A DNA stretch of 64,000 nucleotides. Origin: Mytilus californianus. Its lineage: Eukaryota > Mollusca > Bivalvia > Mytilida > Mytilidae. The number at the start of each line of letters is the position of its first letter. Position 1 is the stretch's first letter. Both the position numbers and the translations under genes were made by a program. This document shows, one piece after another, positions 1 through 13,295 of this stretch. The stretch lies in the NCBI RefSeq assembly GCF_021869535.1, contig NW_026262668.1:23007732-23071731 (forward strand), written 5' to 3'. Under the pieces are notes generated by a model. That model did no database searches. It saw only the letters and a program-made list of their open reading frames with translations, and was not told the origin of the DNA.

Positions 1-1006
1 TTCTTAAAAGTAGTATTTACTCACTTCTAATGGTAGGTCAAATTCCATGATTCTTTCATGGTATATTTCTGGTCATCTGTCAAAGTGGCATTTGTCTTTA
101 AAATTTTAGAATCGGTCACTGTTACCATGGAAACAGCATAAATATAAAAAATGTTCAAAAATTTCAAAATGCTCCAAACTTGATAAAACTTCACAGAAAT
201 GTCAACTGAGATGTGCAGAGTTGCTATTTGTCTTTGGAATTTTCAAAATGGCCGCCGTTGCCATGGAAACAGCAAAAAAAAAACCAACATAAAACACCTC
301 GTAAATTTGAGGCAAAATTATGTAATCAAGAGTATGTGCATACGATCAAATACAAATCTGTACTGCAAAACATGTTCTTGAATATGCTAGAAGAAAAAAA
401 TATATAATTTAACGTGCTTCTATTCTATACAAAAATCGTGCTTTGAAGAAAAAATCGCCACCGAGAGAGAGAGAAACACTAAGAGTACATATTAGTGACA
501 TTTCTGTACTTGCATTAAAGTACACATCCGTGAATCACACACCTGCTAAAATATACACATTAGCTGAAATCAATCGATGAACGTGTAATTTAATTGTACA
601 AGATAAGATATATGTATCGTGTGAAACGCGAGCTATTAAAGAACAAAAATGAACAGTTAGTATGCCGCTCCGTCAATATATACACATGTTGTCTGTCCAA
701 GGTCCCCTCTAAAAAGAATATAAAAGTCCACGATAATATACTTGCGCATCACGTGACGCTACGTTCTTCCTCGCGCGTGGGTCTAATTTTAGATTCTAAA
801 GAATTCCCAAACTATGTTTAGAACTCAAACTTATTCTACGGGAAGAGAAAAACGGGGGGGGGGGGGGGAGATCAAAGATATGCCAATTCCAGCATGTATA
901 ATAGATGTGCAATTTGACTTTGGTACACTCAAAATAGTTGCTGCTACTGTGACAATGTCCAGTACAGGGTGACATTCTCCGCTGTTGCTTGCAATAGCAA
1001 ATCTAG
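1..1006 (+). repeat. F1 element, 3' part, interrupted
   Basis: Two degenerate F1 core monomers lie at 1-290, each with the block AATGGCCGCC followed by a CCATGGAAAC box. The F1 3' end lies at about 965-1006: GGGTGACAT, a small hairpin (TGTTGCTTGCAATA) and a CTAG terminus followed by TT. Between about 290 and 880 the core is interrupted by DNA with no repeat or gene that I recognise. It includes a GAGAGAGA run near 463 and a run of 15 G near 854-868. The short open frames here are chance products. Confidence 0.7.
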
Positions 1007-1008
1007 TT

Positions 1009-2047
1009 ATTATTATTCTTCCTAACCTTAATTTGTCCGACCATTTTCTTCCAAGCCTTAAATGATGGAAACTTTATATTTGGTATGATGTTGGGGTAGT
1101 ATCCCTAGGGGTGCATTCACTTTTTTTTATTTCAAATGGGGGTCAACTTGGCACTATTTGGGGGCCGGAACATGGGTGGGGTCATTTTTCGACTATTGAT
1201 TCGCTACTGGTAGAACCTTTAAGTTTTTTGTAATACAAGAGACCGATGTCCAGGTGTCCATTCCACATTTTTTATTTCAGCCCGGGGTCATCTTGGCATT
1301 ATTTTAGGGGGTCAATTTTCATGGAACGTTCTAGAACAATAGTCATGTGATTAGTCATGTGATAGTGTTGAATTTTTCCTATGTACTTTTTATGTTATAT
1401 AATGATAGATTATTACAGGTAGCACCATATGTAGCTGTAATCTGACTGGAATTTTAAAAATGGCTGCCATTACCATGGAAACTGCAAAATGTGAATTATT
1501 TTAAAAATGCTTCAAATTTAATGAAATTTTACAGAGATGTTAACGAGTGTATGTAGATTTTGAATTTGACTTTGGAATTTCCAAAATGGCCGCCGTTGCA
1601 ATGGAAACAACAAAAATGCGAAAAATCCAGATTTGGGCCAATCTTTATGAAACTTGACAGTAATGTGACCTGTCATGTGTAGATGTGCCATCCGACTTTG
1701 GAATTTTCAAAATGGCTGCCGTTACCATGGAAACTGCAAAAATGTCAAAAAATTCAAAATGCTTCAAACTTAATAAAACTTTACACAAATGTTGACTGTC
1801 TTATGTAAATGTGGCATTTGACTTTGGAATTTCTAAAATGGCCACCGTAACCATGAAAACACGAATTCCTAAATTTGAAAATTGGTCAAATTTTTATGAA
1901 ACTTGAAAGTAATGTGACCTGTCACGTGTAGATGTGATGTCCGACTTTGAAATTTCAAAATGGCTGCCGTTATAATGAAAATAGCAGAACAATGGTTGGG
2001 GCCGTTTTGGCGACTTTTGTGTTAGCATCCTAACACAGGATTACTTG
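1009..2047 (+). mobile_element. F3-ended composite HINE-like element
   Basis: It starts with TTATTATT and a CTTCC/TTTGTCCG block directly after the preceding CTAG end. The middle (about 1440-1980) holds four F1-type core monomers spaced about 127 bp (near 1457, 1584, 1711, 1838). The 3' end at 2003-2047 is of F3 type: CCGTTTTGGCGACTT is the inverse of the F3 5' stem (AAGTCGCCAAAAC at 41015), and is followed by a perfect 8-bp hairpin TGTGTTAG-CATC-CTAACACA. It is therefore a chimera with an F3 end and F1-like core. Confidence 0.65.
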
Positions 2048-2048
2048 T

Positions 2049-2744
2049 TATGTCACCCGATCGACAATGTCGGGTGACATACTGCTTTTCCTCCGTTTCT
2101 TTTTTTTTTATTATTATTATTATTATGGCACCCTCAACGGAGTTGGGGTGACATACTGTTTTTCTACGTTTCTTTTTTTTTTCTTATTTTTCCTCCACAC
2201 ATTTTGTCCGCGCGAGTTCTTGGAATCCAATGGACCAATGTTGATGGAACTCTACTATAATGAGGACCCCCATGTAAAGTTGTGCACCTTGCTATGGAAT
2301 GGTAAAAAATGGCCGCCGTTTCCATGGAAACAGCAAAAATGCTAAAAAAAATCAAAGTGTTCCAAACTGGAAGAAACTCCACAGGAAAGGTAACTGGCAT
2401 GTGCTGATTTGCAGTTTGACTTCGGGATTTTCAATATGGCTGTGTTGCCATGGAAACTACAAAAAATTTTAAAATGCTCCAAACTTTATGAAACTAAATT
2501 TGATTGTTAACTGGCAAGTATAGATGAGACTTTTGACTTTAGAATTTATAAAATGGCTGCCGTTGCCATGGAAACGGCTGAAATGTGAAAAATTCCAAAA
2601 TGCTCCAAATGTACTGAACATTTACAGAAAGATGTATAGCAATGCATATATGTGCATTCACTATTTAAAATTTTCGAAATGGCTGCCGCTTAGTGTCCAT
2701 GGGGGGAAGGGTGACATCCGCTATTGCTTGCAATGGCAAATCTA
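2049..2744 (+). mobile_element. F1 HINE-like element with two 5' hairpins
   Basis: Two 5' hairpins stand in tandem. At 2049-2079 the arms are ATGTCACCCG and CGGGTGACAT. At 2125-2154 the arms are ATGGCACCCTCAAC and GTTGGGGTGACAT around GGA. T-rich DNA, a CTTCC/CCACACATTTTGTCCGCG block and core monomers with AAAATGGC and CCATGGAAAC boxes follow. The 3' end near 2700-2744 is AGGGTGACATCCGC, the hairpin ATTGCTTGCAAT and CTAG. Apparent open frames are translations of the repeat. Confidence 0.75.
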
Positions 2745-3352
2745 GTTATTATTATTCTTCCAACTTTTTTGTCCGGCAGATCTTTGATAGTTCACTATAA
2801 TGAGGAACACAGAATTTCGGGTTGCAGTAGGTCTTAAGAACATAAAAAAATGGCTGCCGTTACCATGGAAACAGAACAAATGTGAAAAATTCTAGTTTTT
2901 GGTTTTGGATATGCTTAAACTTAGAATCATTATATTTTAATACAATGAAGGTGCCCTCTATATTCTGGTGTTGGATGATTTTGGCAATCATTGGAACTAC
3001 TATGTTGCCATGGAAACTACACCAAAAATTTCAAAAATATCAAAATGCTCCAAACTTAATGAAACTTCACAGTAACGATGAGCAACATTGGAAGATGTGG
3101 CATTTGGGGTCAGAATTTCAAAATTGGCTGCTGTTACCATGGAAACAATGCAAAAAGGTCAAAATGCTCCAAAAACTTCAGGGTTTGGCGAGTAATTTTC
3201 GTATGCTTTAACTTAAAATCATCAAATTTTTATACAATATAGTTGTTTGCTATATACAGGTTTTGAATGATTTTGACAATCATTGGAATTACTTTGTTGC
3301 CATGGATACAGGAGCAAAAAATTTCAAAAATTTCAGAATACTTCAATTTTAA

Positions 3353-6300
3353 AGGGAAAGTCCGCGATTTTTTACTTATCATCTAAATATGTTCATCTTA
3401 ACATAAAAAACACATTCACAAAGTTTTAAATTTATATTCTTTCTAATAACGGAGAAAATCAAGTATTTGTAACTTTTTTTGGTTGACCTACGTCACTGGG
3501 TTGTGACGTTTTAACCCGATTTGTTGAATCATGGGAAAAAATAAAATCGGTTAAAGTCTTAATTGCTTATCAGAATTTTACGTAATTAAAAGCGCACAGA
3601 TGACCGTTGGTCGTAGTTAATAACCACAATATAAGAATGAAAGAAAATGAATATGTGTGTACCGTATTGTAATGATTGAATAAAACTTCCTATATGAAGT
3701 TATCTAAATATAAATATTTTCGAATAAATTTCATAAATTATTGAGATTTTTTCAAAAAAATATCTATAGAACATTTTTACTGATATTGAACTGAAAATAG
3801 TTTAAGTTTTATTTACCGTTATAGCTTTGATTACCATTTCAATGCAAAATATTTGTGAACAGAGTGTGTATATTATTTTGTAAAGTCATTGTTTATTTCT
3901 CGATTTGAGGAGAATTCGTTTGAACTTTACCTTGCAGCAATTTAGCCTCAGGCGTACACAGGTGTGAATTCAAGCGAACACAGGTGTGAATATTGTCATT
4001 TTGAATAGATTAACAGAAAGAGTATAGCTTGTTTAATATACCCAGATGAAATACCCGATGACAATACAGAAACAATAAATAAATTGTATAAATTAAGTGA
4101 AAATTAACATTCAACTTTTTAATTCCGGAAGTGTTACAATATTAAAATGGAACAATTTTCGGTTACGTTCTATGCAATTAGCATAAAGTTAAGATATGAA
4201 GTTAAAAGAATAGTACTTTTAATCCTAAAAATTAAATGTTACATTTCCCAATTAATAATCATTGCACATCTGTTTAATTTACTTTACCGGAATTCTTTAA
4301 CTTGTATTTAAATCTGGCGATGTTTAAATGCTAACAATCGTAAAATTATCGCAATTTTAAAGTTTTTAGTTGAAAAAATACAACAGTACAACGTGCATGA
4401 TTTTTTTTAATTTTCTTATTAACATTTCATTCTTACATAATTAATTCATTTGACAATCATTTAGATAAATTATTTGTGAAAAGAATACCAACTATCGTTT
4501 ATTTTCATTAATGAATATACATACATTATAAATCTAAGCTAATACATTAATTTGTTTGAGGATTTTTTTTAGGATAGCCGTCATTAATCCAAATTAGTAA
4601 TACAGTTGTTGTAATTAAAGGCATATCTAAGTAATGTATTACTGATATTGACGATTTTAGAACAGTTCGTCCCAACCTCGTTGTTCTTGAAAAAATCTTG
4701 ACTAGTATACTTGTAAGTTTCCTGACGTATATGCGCCATTGAGGATGAGCTCCAGAGATAGCAGACTAGTAGCGTATTTGTTTGTTGGGGCAGGAGAGGC
4801 CATGCAACCACTTGTACAGATAAACAAGCTTATGTTGTCAACACTACCAGAAAGAGTTCCCATCGTCAGATGGGGTATATGAAGGTTCCAAGAATGAACT
4901 ATTGACATGTCTGACTCTGAACAGTTAGTAAACGGACTTAACAATGATCTATAGACATCGATCGCTTGTTCTTGATATTTGAAACTGCATGCATATATAC
5001 GTTTATGAGAGTGATTATTTATCTTGTGTCTGACCAAAACTAAATGCCTGCATGGTTATATCTTGCCATACGTTTGTATTGGTTTGGTGGGTGTTCACTC
5101 AAAATCGTAATTCAAAAATTGTGTTTGTGAGATGTAGATTCACTTCAATACCGAATTTCGTCTATATATTTCACAAGTGTATACCACTGAAAAGATCTGA
5201 AGGTATATTACTCCCATTTTGTTTGGGTGTGAACCATCGATGTTTACAGCAATATTTAATGAATAAGATGATGATGGTTGAAAGAACTATGAGCATCATG
5301 TGGCAAATATTACATGCATGTCGGACCATGAGTTGTCAATCTGTATGAAAAGATTTCCAATACAACCATATTGAGTAGGAATTTTTACATGCTATACTCT
5401 CGTACTAGTATTACAGGGTTCTTGTGTCGTTTAACTCGGACACACATCTTTTACTTTAAGATGTATGAAAGGTTCTAAATATATATATATATCTTAAATG
5501 TAACAATAATCAAACGCCTATAGGCAATCACTAAAATGGTATGAAGTTTTTATACAGATTTATTCTTATTTACACAATCATTAACAAACTAAATAAATTT
5601 AACAAAGTAACACCGTGACACTACGATATAACAAATAGGATACTAATTATTTTTAACCATGCTATGCAGAAACTTTACACATCAAGCAGGAACATATATA
5701 TTAATATACTGTTCCCAGCATCAAGTTAGTGCACGTGAATACCAATTAGGTACACGATGTGTGATTTTGTATAACTAAAAATATCCAAGCGAGCAATAAC
5801 TTTGTCAAGCAAACATTTTTTTTCACTATGCCTCTCTTTATCTCCGCTCCTTTAAAATAACTATTTCGCTTTTCGTCGATCATTCTCTATATTGTTCTCT
5901 ATTCGGTTTTTTTTTCACTATGCCACTCTATCTCCGCTCCTTTTTCCCATGTCGTCCTAATCCTTATAAAGATAGAGACATTAGACATAGAAGGGGCTCT
6001 CTTATCTTCAAAGAATTAATATTGATAGTGACTATAAGTGCTGCATTACTTTATATATCTGCATGTTTGCCAATCGACAAAGCTTGTATTTGCGTGAAGA
6101 ATTTTGTTTTCTTCAAAAATATGGTCCAGAATAATGACAAAACAATATTCATTTCAAATGTTCAAAGGTCATGTTTATAATTTTTTTTAAACTTATTATC
6201 AGCAAAAATAGTGGATAATATTATTATCAGAACATCATTCATTAAAAGGTGGAATTATAATTTCAAACACACACAAGATAAACAACGTTAGACACAAATA

Positions 6301-7587
6301 TATGGTTCAATAAATGTTACCTGTGCACACCGGGTACCTCAATAAAGAGGCCATGCATGAACCTGTATTATATAATTGTGTAATACGAATTTTTCGTTGA
6401 CAGGATGTCACTGGAATACCCAGGGACGTGTATCTAATATACGTCCTTGGAATACCTAACTGAATGTGTCGCTCTGACACGACATCTATCAATAATTCTG
6501 ACATACCTATTATCAATTCGGGAGGAAGCCAAAAAATATATATAATAAGATAACGTAAATATTATTTAAAAAGAAAAAAACCTATAAATTTTTCACCGAA
6601 CATACCAGATAGAGTCACACATTTAACTGTAAAGCTAAGTGTCTTTATAAGTGACCGTTCCGAATAGATCCCGTATCAATTTGATATAATTTAAAGATTA
6701 GTTAAAAAAAAACCACTTGTAATAAAAAAATTGAGATGTCCGATATTTCGATATTTACATATCTATAACCTGGGAATATTATACTATATCAACATATTAT
6801 GTCCCAGCTAAAACCTCTTCCTAACATTGCTCCTTGTCAATAGCCGTTAAATATCATAATTAAAAAAATGTTATTTTATATCGTATAACTTTATTAATTG
6901 AAAAATTATCTTGTCTAAATACGGATCTATTCTTTATACAAATCAATGCACTTTATATAAAAGAGGCATACTAATGAATCTTCTGTAAATCAGTGATTGT
7001 TACAAGAACACTGCATTTGTCTTTCTTATAATTGAAACTGTTCTTCCTTATCAAATCTATAATTTTTTTTTGTTATTAAAAAAGGATAATAACCATCGAA
7101 TCTCCCTCGAAACAATATTGTTCAAAATGGTCTTCACACACCAACTTGTGCTTGCTATAGATGCAACTATTTGCTGTTAGTTTAAGGTTGTACAACCATG
7201 TCTGATACAATTCTTTCTTTTTTTTGTGGGATTGGGAAAACTATGTAGACTTTTGTCATAACCTTGTCTGACAGAACAACCGTACGCTTGACAAGACATT
7301 TGACACTGAATAACCGTCTACGGTAATCCCCAATTGATGATGGGAGTTTTTAACGCACGGTCGGTAAATCCTCGATTCTTTTTGTTCTTTGTGGTTTATA
7401 GATATCACGTGACTTTTTAGATCGAACATGCCGACAAGATGGCGATATGTCGAGAACTGATAGTGAATTTCAAAAATCGATTTTGATCTCTTTACATAGA
7501 GAATAAAAGTTTTTTATTTATGAACATGTGGTTTTTTATGCTTAAAGAACAAAATATCAATTTTTCATTTTTTGGCGGAGTTTCCCT
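3353..7587. mobile_element. 4.2 kb DNA transposon with TTAA duplications (Kolobok-like?)
   Basis: Termini are inverted: AGGGAAAGTCCGC at 3353 and the complement of AGGGAAACTCCGC ending at 7587 (12 of 13 match). Weaker similarity continues inward (both arms contain AACATAAAAAAC-like text). TTAA flanks both ends (3349-3352, 7588-7591), and removing the insert rejoins an F1 core monomer. TTAA duplications are known for piggyBac and Kolobok. The AGGG start fits Kolobok better than the CCC start of piggyBac, but this is inference. I see no transposase. Minus-strand open segments at 4702-5037 and 6307-6516 are unrecognised. Confidence 0.6.
4702..5037 (-). other. unrecognised open segment inside the TTAA transposon
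   Basis: A 111-codon open stretch on the minus strand. An acceptor-like ATGCATGCAG lies near its upstream end, so it could be an exon of about 105 codons. The translation matches no family I know, and it has no membrane span or repeated motif. It contains the phrase SGCMASPAPT; the shorter minus-strand open stretch at 6307-6516 holds a similar GSCMAS phrase next to a donor-like CACAG|GTAAC. They might be a captured gene fragment or chance. Confidence is low. Confidence 0.15.
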
Positions 7588-7862
7588 TTAATGAAACTTT
7601 ACAATAATGTTGACTGTCATGTGTGGAAGCTGCAATTGGCGTTGGCATTTCCAAAATGGCTGCCGTTACCATGGAAACAAGGCAAAAAGGGAAAAATTAT
7701 GCGTAAAAGTTGTAAATCCGCTAAATGTTCTAAATAATTACAGAAAGATGTATAGCCATCAGTATATATGTGCATTCACTGTTTAAAATTTTAAAACTGG
7801 CTGCAATTTAGTGGCAATTGGGGAAGGGTGACATCCGCTATTGCTTGCAATGGCAAATCTAG

Positions 7863-8830
7863 TTCTTCTTCTTCATCCTCTTCCGCCGCTTTTGAATTTG
7901 AACTTGTCCGCACCCGTTCTCCAAAACCGCTTGTCAGATTAACTAAGGGTTTCACAATATGTTAGACTAACAAGTCTAGTGGTGCAATCAGGGTTTTGTT
8001 TGTGCAACAGGGTTTATAAAGGGGTACTTTGAGGGGCGAAAAGAAAGGAGGGTTTTAATATAGAACCCTATGGGATTTAATTTTTTAAAATTTTTAAATG
8101 ATTATAAATTGAAAACCGTTTGTGATAGACACAATCTTTTTATTTGATAATGTTCTAAATGATAAAGCACATTAAATAAAATTCAGGGTAAGTCCCCAGG
8201 GGTCACCCCTCCCCCTGCCATTTAGGAAAGTTCTGATATCTTATAAGTGATCAAGATCCCCACTCCTAAACCATATACTGGTTTGTCATGCTAAGATGGT
8301 TTGAATGATATACAGGGTCAGTCCCCAGGGGTCACCCCCACCCCCTGCCATTTAAGAAAGTTCTAATATCTTGTAAATGGTCAAGATCCCCACCCCTAAA
8401 CCATATATATTCTTGTTTGTCATTATGAAGCAAATAAAATGAAATACAGAGTTAGTCTCCAGGGGTCACCCCAACCCCTGCCATTTAAGAAAGTTCTAAT
8501 GTCTTGTAAGTGGTCAAGATCCCCACCCCTAAACCATATATATTATGGTTTGTCATTCAAAGATGGTTTGAATGATATACAGGGTCAGTCCCCAGGGGTC
8601 ACCCCCACCCCCTGCCATTTAAGAAAGTTCTAATATCTTGTAAGTGATCAAGATCCCCACTCCTAAACCATATACTGGTTTGTCATGCTAAGATGGTTTG
8701 AATGATATACAGGGTTAGTCCCCAGGGGGTCATCCCCCACCCCCTGCCATTTAAGAAAGTTCTAATATCTTGTAATTGGTCAAGATCTCCACCCCTAAAC
8801 CATATATATTCCTGTTCGTCATGATTGAAA
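7863..8830 (+). repeat. F6 element with five ~131-bp tandem cores
   Basis: This begins with (CTT)n, CTTCCGCC and a TTGTCCGC block right after the CTAG end of the preceding F1 element, so it is built like the other HINE-like families. Tandem cores start with CAGGGT or CAGAGT at 8184, 8313, 8447, 8580 and 8710 (spacing 129, 134, 133, 130). Each core holds the near-palindrome AGGGGTCACCCC and ends in ACCATATA. No clear 3' hairpin terminus was found before the sequence becomes unique near 8830. Confidence 0.65.
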
Positions 8831-11800
8831 GAAACAATAGAAATTACACTTGAGAGTTACGATATTAATGAAAGGCATTAATATTCTCCCCATTATACAT
8901 CACCTTTTGCACATTTTTCTCCTAATAATGTGTAAAATCATATTGAAAATCAGAATTACCTCCCTTTGACATATTGTATTTTTTTAGCTGTGTTCCCCAT
9001 GTTAAGTTGTAGATCAAGTTGTAAATAAGCACTTTTCAAGTATTTTAACACTCGAATAATCTGACCGTATGAAGATATTCATTTATTTTTACATAATTCA
9101 TTGCGTTTCTTTAAGAAAAAAAGAAATACTAGACAACTTTTCATGATTACATATCCTTCATCTATAAAACTAGTGTTGAAATGTTTGTAATTGGATTGCT
9201 ATGTTAAATAATTGCTTTTAAATATTCTAAAATGTTATTTTTATGTTCCAAATGCAAAGATTGGTCATAACCAGTCTTATTATTTTCATATTTGGCACTT
9301 TTTTCTACTTCAGTTTTGGCCGTCTAGTTTTGGCGAAGAAACCATCCTGATGTTGGGGTAACAGGAATTTCTGCAGAGTGGTTGTCAATGACATTTTGTG
9401 AACTTTACAAGTAATTTAAACACAGATTTAGTAAAATGAAACATAATTGTTGTTTTTTATGGTATGAAACTGCTTAAAAAGCCTTTGAAAAGTCTTTTTG
9501 TGGTTTTTTTCAGGGTATCTAATTAAAAACTTCCATATAAGGCAAAATTTAACTAAGAGTACTTCAAGACTTTAGTTCCAAGATGTACTTGCAATGCTGG
9601 TCAAAGCAAACACAGAAAACAATTCATATTTATTAAGCATAGTATTTTACACCATTCTTTTAAAAACAGTGCAACTTTATATACCAAATATACATTGGCC
9701 GCAGTATGGGCTGTAGTATAAATTTTCCGCTATCTTTACAAGTTCAGCCTTTATGAATGTTGTATTGAAACTGGAACTTGAAAATTGGATACATTTCATG
9801 ATTAATGCAAAAAAAGTAGGAAAAGAAGTTAAAAAGTCCCTTATAGGGGTAAATTCAGTAAACAAATATACGTCATCAGGGACCGCCCATTTGGCGGAGA
9901 GCTTTCTGTACAAAACTGAAGTCCTGTGCTCATCTAATTGGTAGACAATGTTTGTAATAAATATTTTTTGATAGATGGATCAAAACTAGAGTTAAAAAAA
10001 ATAAAAAAATGAATGCTGAATATACTAATTTTTTTTACTACAGGGTTGAAAAGTAATGGGGGTCAGTAAAGGAATTAAGTGCGAATCTACTGTGTTTGTA
10101 AACAAGGCCATGTGAATGCCCAAAAATGCCGCATGACCCTATGTTTTTATTGTTGCAAAATATAGGGCTACATTTGTACTTTCATGAATGATATATGAAA
10201 GCTTCCAGTTTCTAAAGGTAAATCAGGTATAAACTTAATTCAAGACATAGAATAGCATTAAAGTCAATGGGAGATTTTTTAAATGTGAATAAGATAGAAG
10301 ACATTCTTTGGTTTAAAAACTGACTTTTTCTAGTTTGTAACTGTAATTTAGCGAAGGACAATATTATATATTCTTAATAAGTCACAAAAACAGATTACCA
10401 TGTTGATCAAGTTTAACCATTTTCAATGTATAATGATAACTTTCTGTTCTGAAAACATTTTACCATAACCTTGCAGTATAATTTACAATATGTAAGAAAT
10501 CAATGGGTCCTTTTTAAAACGGTCTTAAGAACCGAGTACAGGGACTCATAATTTTTTTAATTTGATTGCATGCTACCTTTGTTTTTACAGTCAATAATAT
10601 TTTATGATTTGATAAATATATTACAGTGACGAAAAAACATAGGAGCAAGAAAGCTAAGGTAAAGGAATAAACAATCAGAAAAAAAATAACCCCAAATATT
10701 CTATATAAAGAGGACAACAGAACCCTCCCCCCAAGGACAAATTAACAATAAATCCAATAAGTAGGTCCTGTAACGGAAGACGTTCGGGATAAAGGTGGGG
10801 AAATTTAGACTGCCACTGAAAATGAGAGTATATTGGATATGGACAGAAATTTTGCCTTGCAACAGGCCACTTATGGACCCTTCAAAGAGCTGTTGCAAGG
10901 GTTCTTATTTTTTATGTAGCACTCTCTCTACACGACCCACTCTGACTGGACGTGGCTGTGTACTTGAACATCCCACACAACCAAACGGACGTCCCACTTT
11001 GGCAAAGGTCGGTCGGAAGAGGACTTAAGTGACCAATTTTCTATTCCCCTGTCTCACTTGAAGGTAAATAATTTTAGAAAGGTTTGTTATAAATCATGTC
11101 AATACCGAAGTACTGACTACTGAGCTGATGATAAACTCGGGGACTTGTCCACTGTAATAAACAACGAAATAAATAACCTGTAAGCTTCAATAGGATCCTT
11201 TTGAAATAGTAATAAAAAAGAATAAATGCGTTCACCTCACAAATATACATTGTCAATTTTTTAGCTATGCTGGCGCTTTATTACTGTGTGACCAAGCATA
11301 GCATACGCTTGATCAGACTCCTCTTCACAGTAGGAGCAATTGAACATTGTTCTTGATTTCCATTTCTAGAACGATTAAACATTATTTCTTATGAAGCAAG
11401 AATCTTGCAATCTGATTGGTTAATTACCGGGGTGTAAATAACACCCACCCTAGTTCACCAGGGGATAAAAAAAATATGCCAAAATTTTCCAAAAATAAAA
11501 TTTTTGCCAAAATTATGAAAATTAAAATGTTGGAAAAAATAATAATAAAGAAAAAAAAATAGATTTAAGAATTTTTTTAAAAAACCATCCTAGTGAAGAA
11601 AAAAAAAATTTCACCAATATTCCCCAAATGATCAAATTTTCAAATTTTCCACAAATAAAAAAAATAAAAAAATTTCTGACGCAGTCCGTATAATTTCGGT
11701 TTGTGACCCATTTAAAATGGACACTTCACTATGGTAACGGCATGCATGATGTCAAAAATATTTATTCTGATTGAACGAAGTAACGGAACTGAACAAAAAC

Positions 11801-12734
11801 CAACAAGAAAAGACATATGCTACAATAAAGGGAGAACATTACGGACATAAAATCAAACTTAAAAATGAAATTATCCAGATAAATAAAAATAAATTCAGGT
11901 AAAGATTCGAAGGCGTCATTATCACCGCTGTCAAATTGTTTGGATTTTGTAGGCTTAGCCTTTAATACAATGAGTAGGTAAATATCACTGATCGGTTCAT
12001 TAGATCTACTAGGTCAATATTAGGCTATTAATAGTTCGAGTGCTATAAATATACCTTCTTGAATGCCACACCTTTTGATCTGCCAACGAAATACAGGTAA
12101 TAAATATAGGCATTCAAGGAAAAGTATCTTATTAAAAATAAGGGTAGTCAAAACAAACAGTGCTGTAATTATAATCTGTGCAGGTAAGCTGAGTTTCCCA
12201 ATTAAAATTTCAGGTAATATTTTTATCTTCCTGTTTGTTTGCAATACATTAATATTTTGTATTTTTTCTGTATGTTTGAAATGACTTTTTTACGGAATTA
12301 TACAAACACTCTTCTTTGACAGCTCAGTAAATGTTAACGAAAGATAACTAAAATAAGGAATATATATTTATTCGTTCAATTGATCAAGAATATAGATAAT
12401 ATTCAAGATAAGAAAAAAGCGCAAAAATATCAAAGCACTTGTCACAATCACAAATAAATAAAGGATACATGTCTTTGGAATTTACAACATGAATAGTCAC
12501 ATAGTGCCATCACAAGTATACACTAGTATATTGTCAATTTAGTCCAAATGAAGGAGGTATGAAACAGCACCTACAAACTGAACTGTCGGAATGTTTACAT
12601 TCTGGTGTCGGGTCTTTAGGTTGGAGAGTACCTTTAATTTCCCTGTATCCTCGCTTATTGGTTTGCTCATACATTAAATATTTCTATGAACAATACTTTA
12701 AATATAATGTTTATAAATGTAATATTTTAGTCTT
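8831..12734. other. no supported gene; A+T-rich DNA
   Basis: No exon chain, RNA gene or named repeat is supported. 11460-11680 is A-rich low-complexity DNA built of AAAATTTTG/CCAAAA-like words. Short open frames occur (for example 9753-9944 on the plus strand, 63 codons) but nothing about them suggests a known protein. Confidence 0.4.
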
Positions 12735-13295
12735 AGATGCATGCTTTTTTTATTAGTTGTTTTTGGCTTTGAACTAGCTGTCAGTAACTGCGAGTACTCT
12801 CAGATCTGTACTTAGTGTCTTTTTGTTGTGGGGATGTATAAGTACCGTGCCACATCCACTCTGTGATTTTGTAAGATGTATTTCTGCTTTGTATCCATCT
12901 GATGAGTTAAGCCCTTTTCAACTGATTTTTATGGTTTGTTCTTATGTTGTACTGTTACACCAAAGTCCCAGGCTAGGGAGAGGTCTTACCTCGCCACATT
13001 CTGTATGTGCCTGTCCAAAGTCAGGAGCCTGTAATTCAGTGGTTGTCGTTTGTTACTGTATATCATATTTGTATTTCGTTCATTATTTTGTACATAAATC
13101 AGTCCGTTAGTTTTTCTCGTTTGAATTGTTTTACATTTGTCATTTCGGGGCTTTCTATAGCTGACTATGTGGTATGGATTTTATTCATTGTTGAAATCCG
13201 TACGATGACCTATAGTTGTTAATTCTGTGTCATGTGGTCTCTTTTTGGGAAGTTGTTTCATTGGCAATCATTCCATATCTTCTTATTTTTATATT
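12735..13295 (+). repeat. retroelement 3' tail, family T1
   Basis: A block of about 560 bp that recurs at 62345-62885 and, truncated from the left, at 43180-43232, 43590-43715, 44005-44232 and 44545-44590. Shared words are AGGAGCCTGTAATTCAGTGG, GTTGAAGGCCGTACGGTGACC-like text and the final ACCACATCTTCTTAT. Copies end at the same 3' point and vary at the 5' end, as expected for target-primed retrotransposition. I recognise this as a common bivalve repeat. In the 62 kb copy it lies downstream of a reverse-transcriptase fragment, so it is probably that element's 3' untranslated region. Confidence 0.65.

Larger units (their letters stand above)
2745..7861 (+). mobile_element. F1 HINE-like element split by a transposon
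   Basis: The left part (2745-3352) and right part (7588-7861) make one F1 element. Core monomers run up to 3348 and resume at 7588 with TTAATGAAACTTTACA, the sequence expected after the monomer text at 3340. The 3' end at about 7816-7861 has AGGGTGACATCCGC, hairpin ATTGCTTGCAAT and CTAG-TT. The intervening 4235 bp is a separate element with its own termini. Confidence 0.75.

Noticed and set aside
854..868. G15 run as a possible regulatory quadruplex; a similar run lies near 35962
   Set aside because: A plain homopolymer is most simply a slippage tract; nothing around it suggests function.
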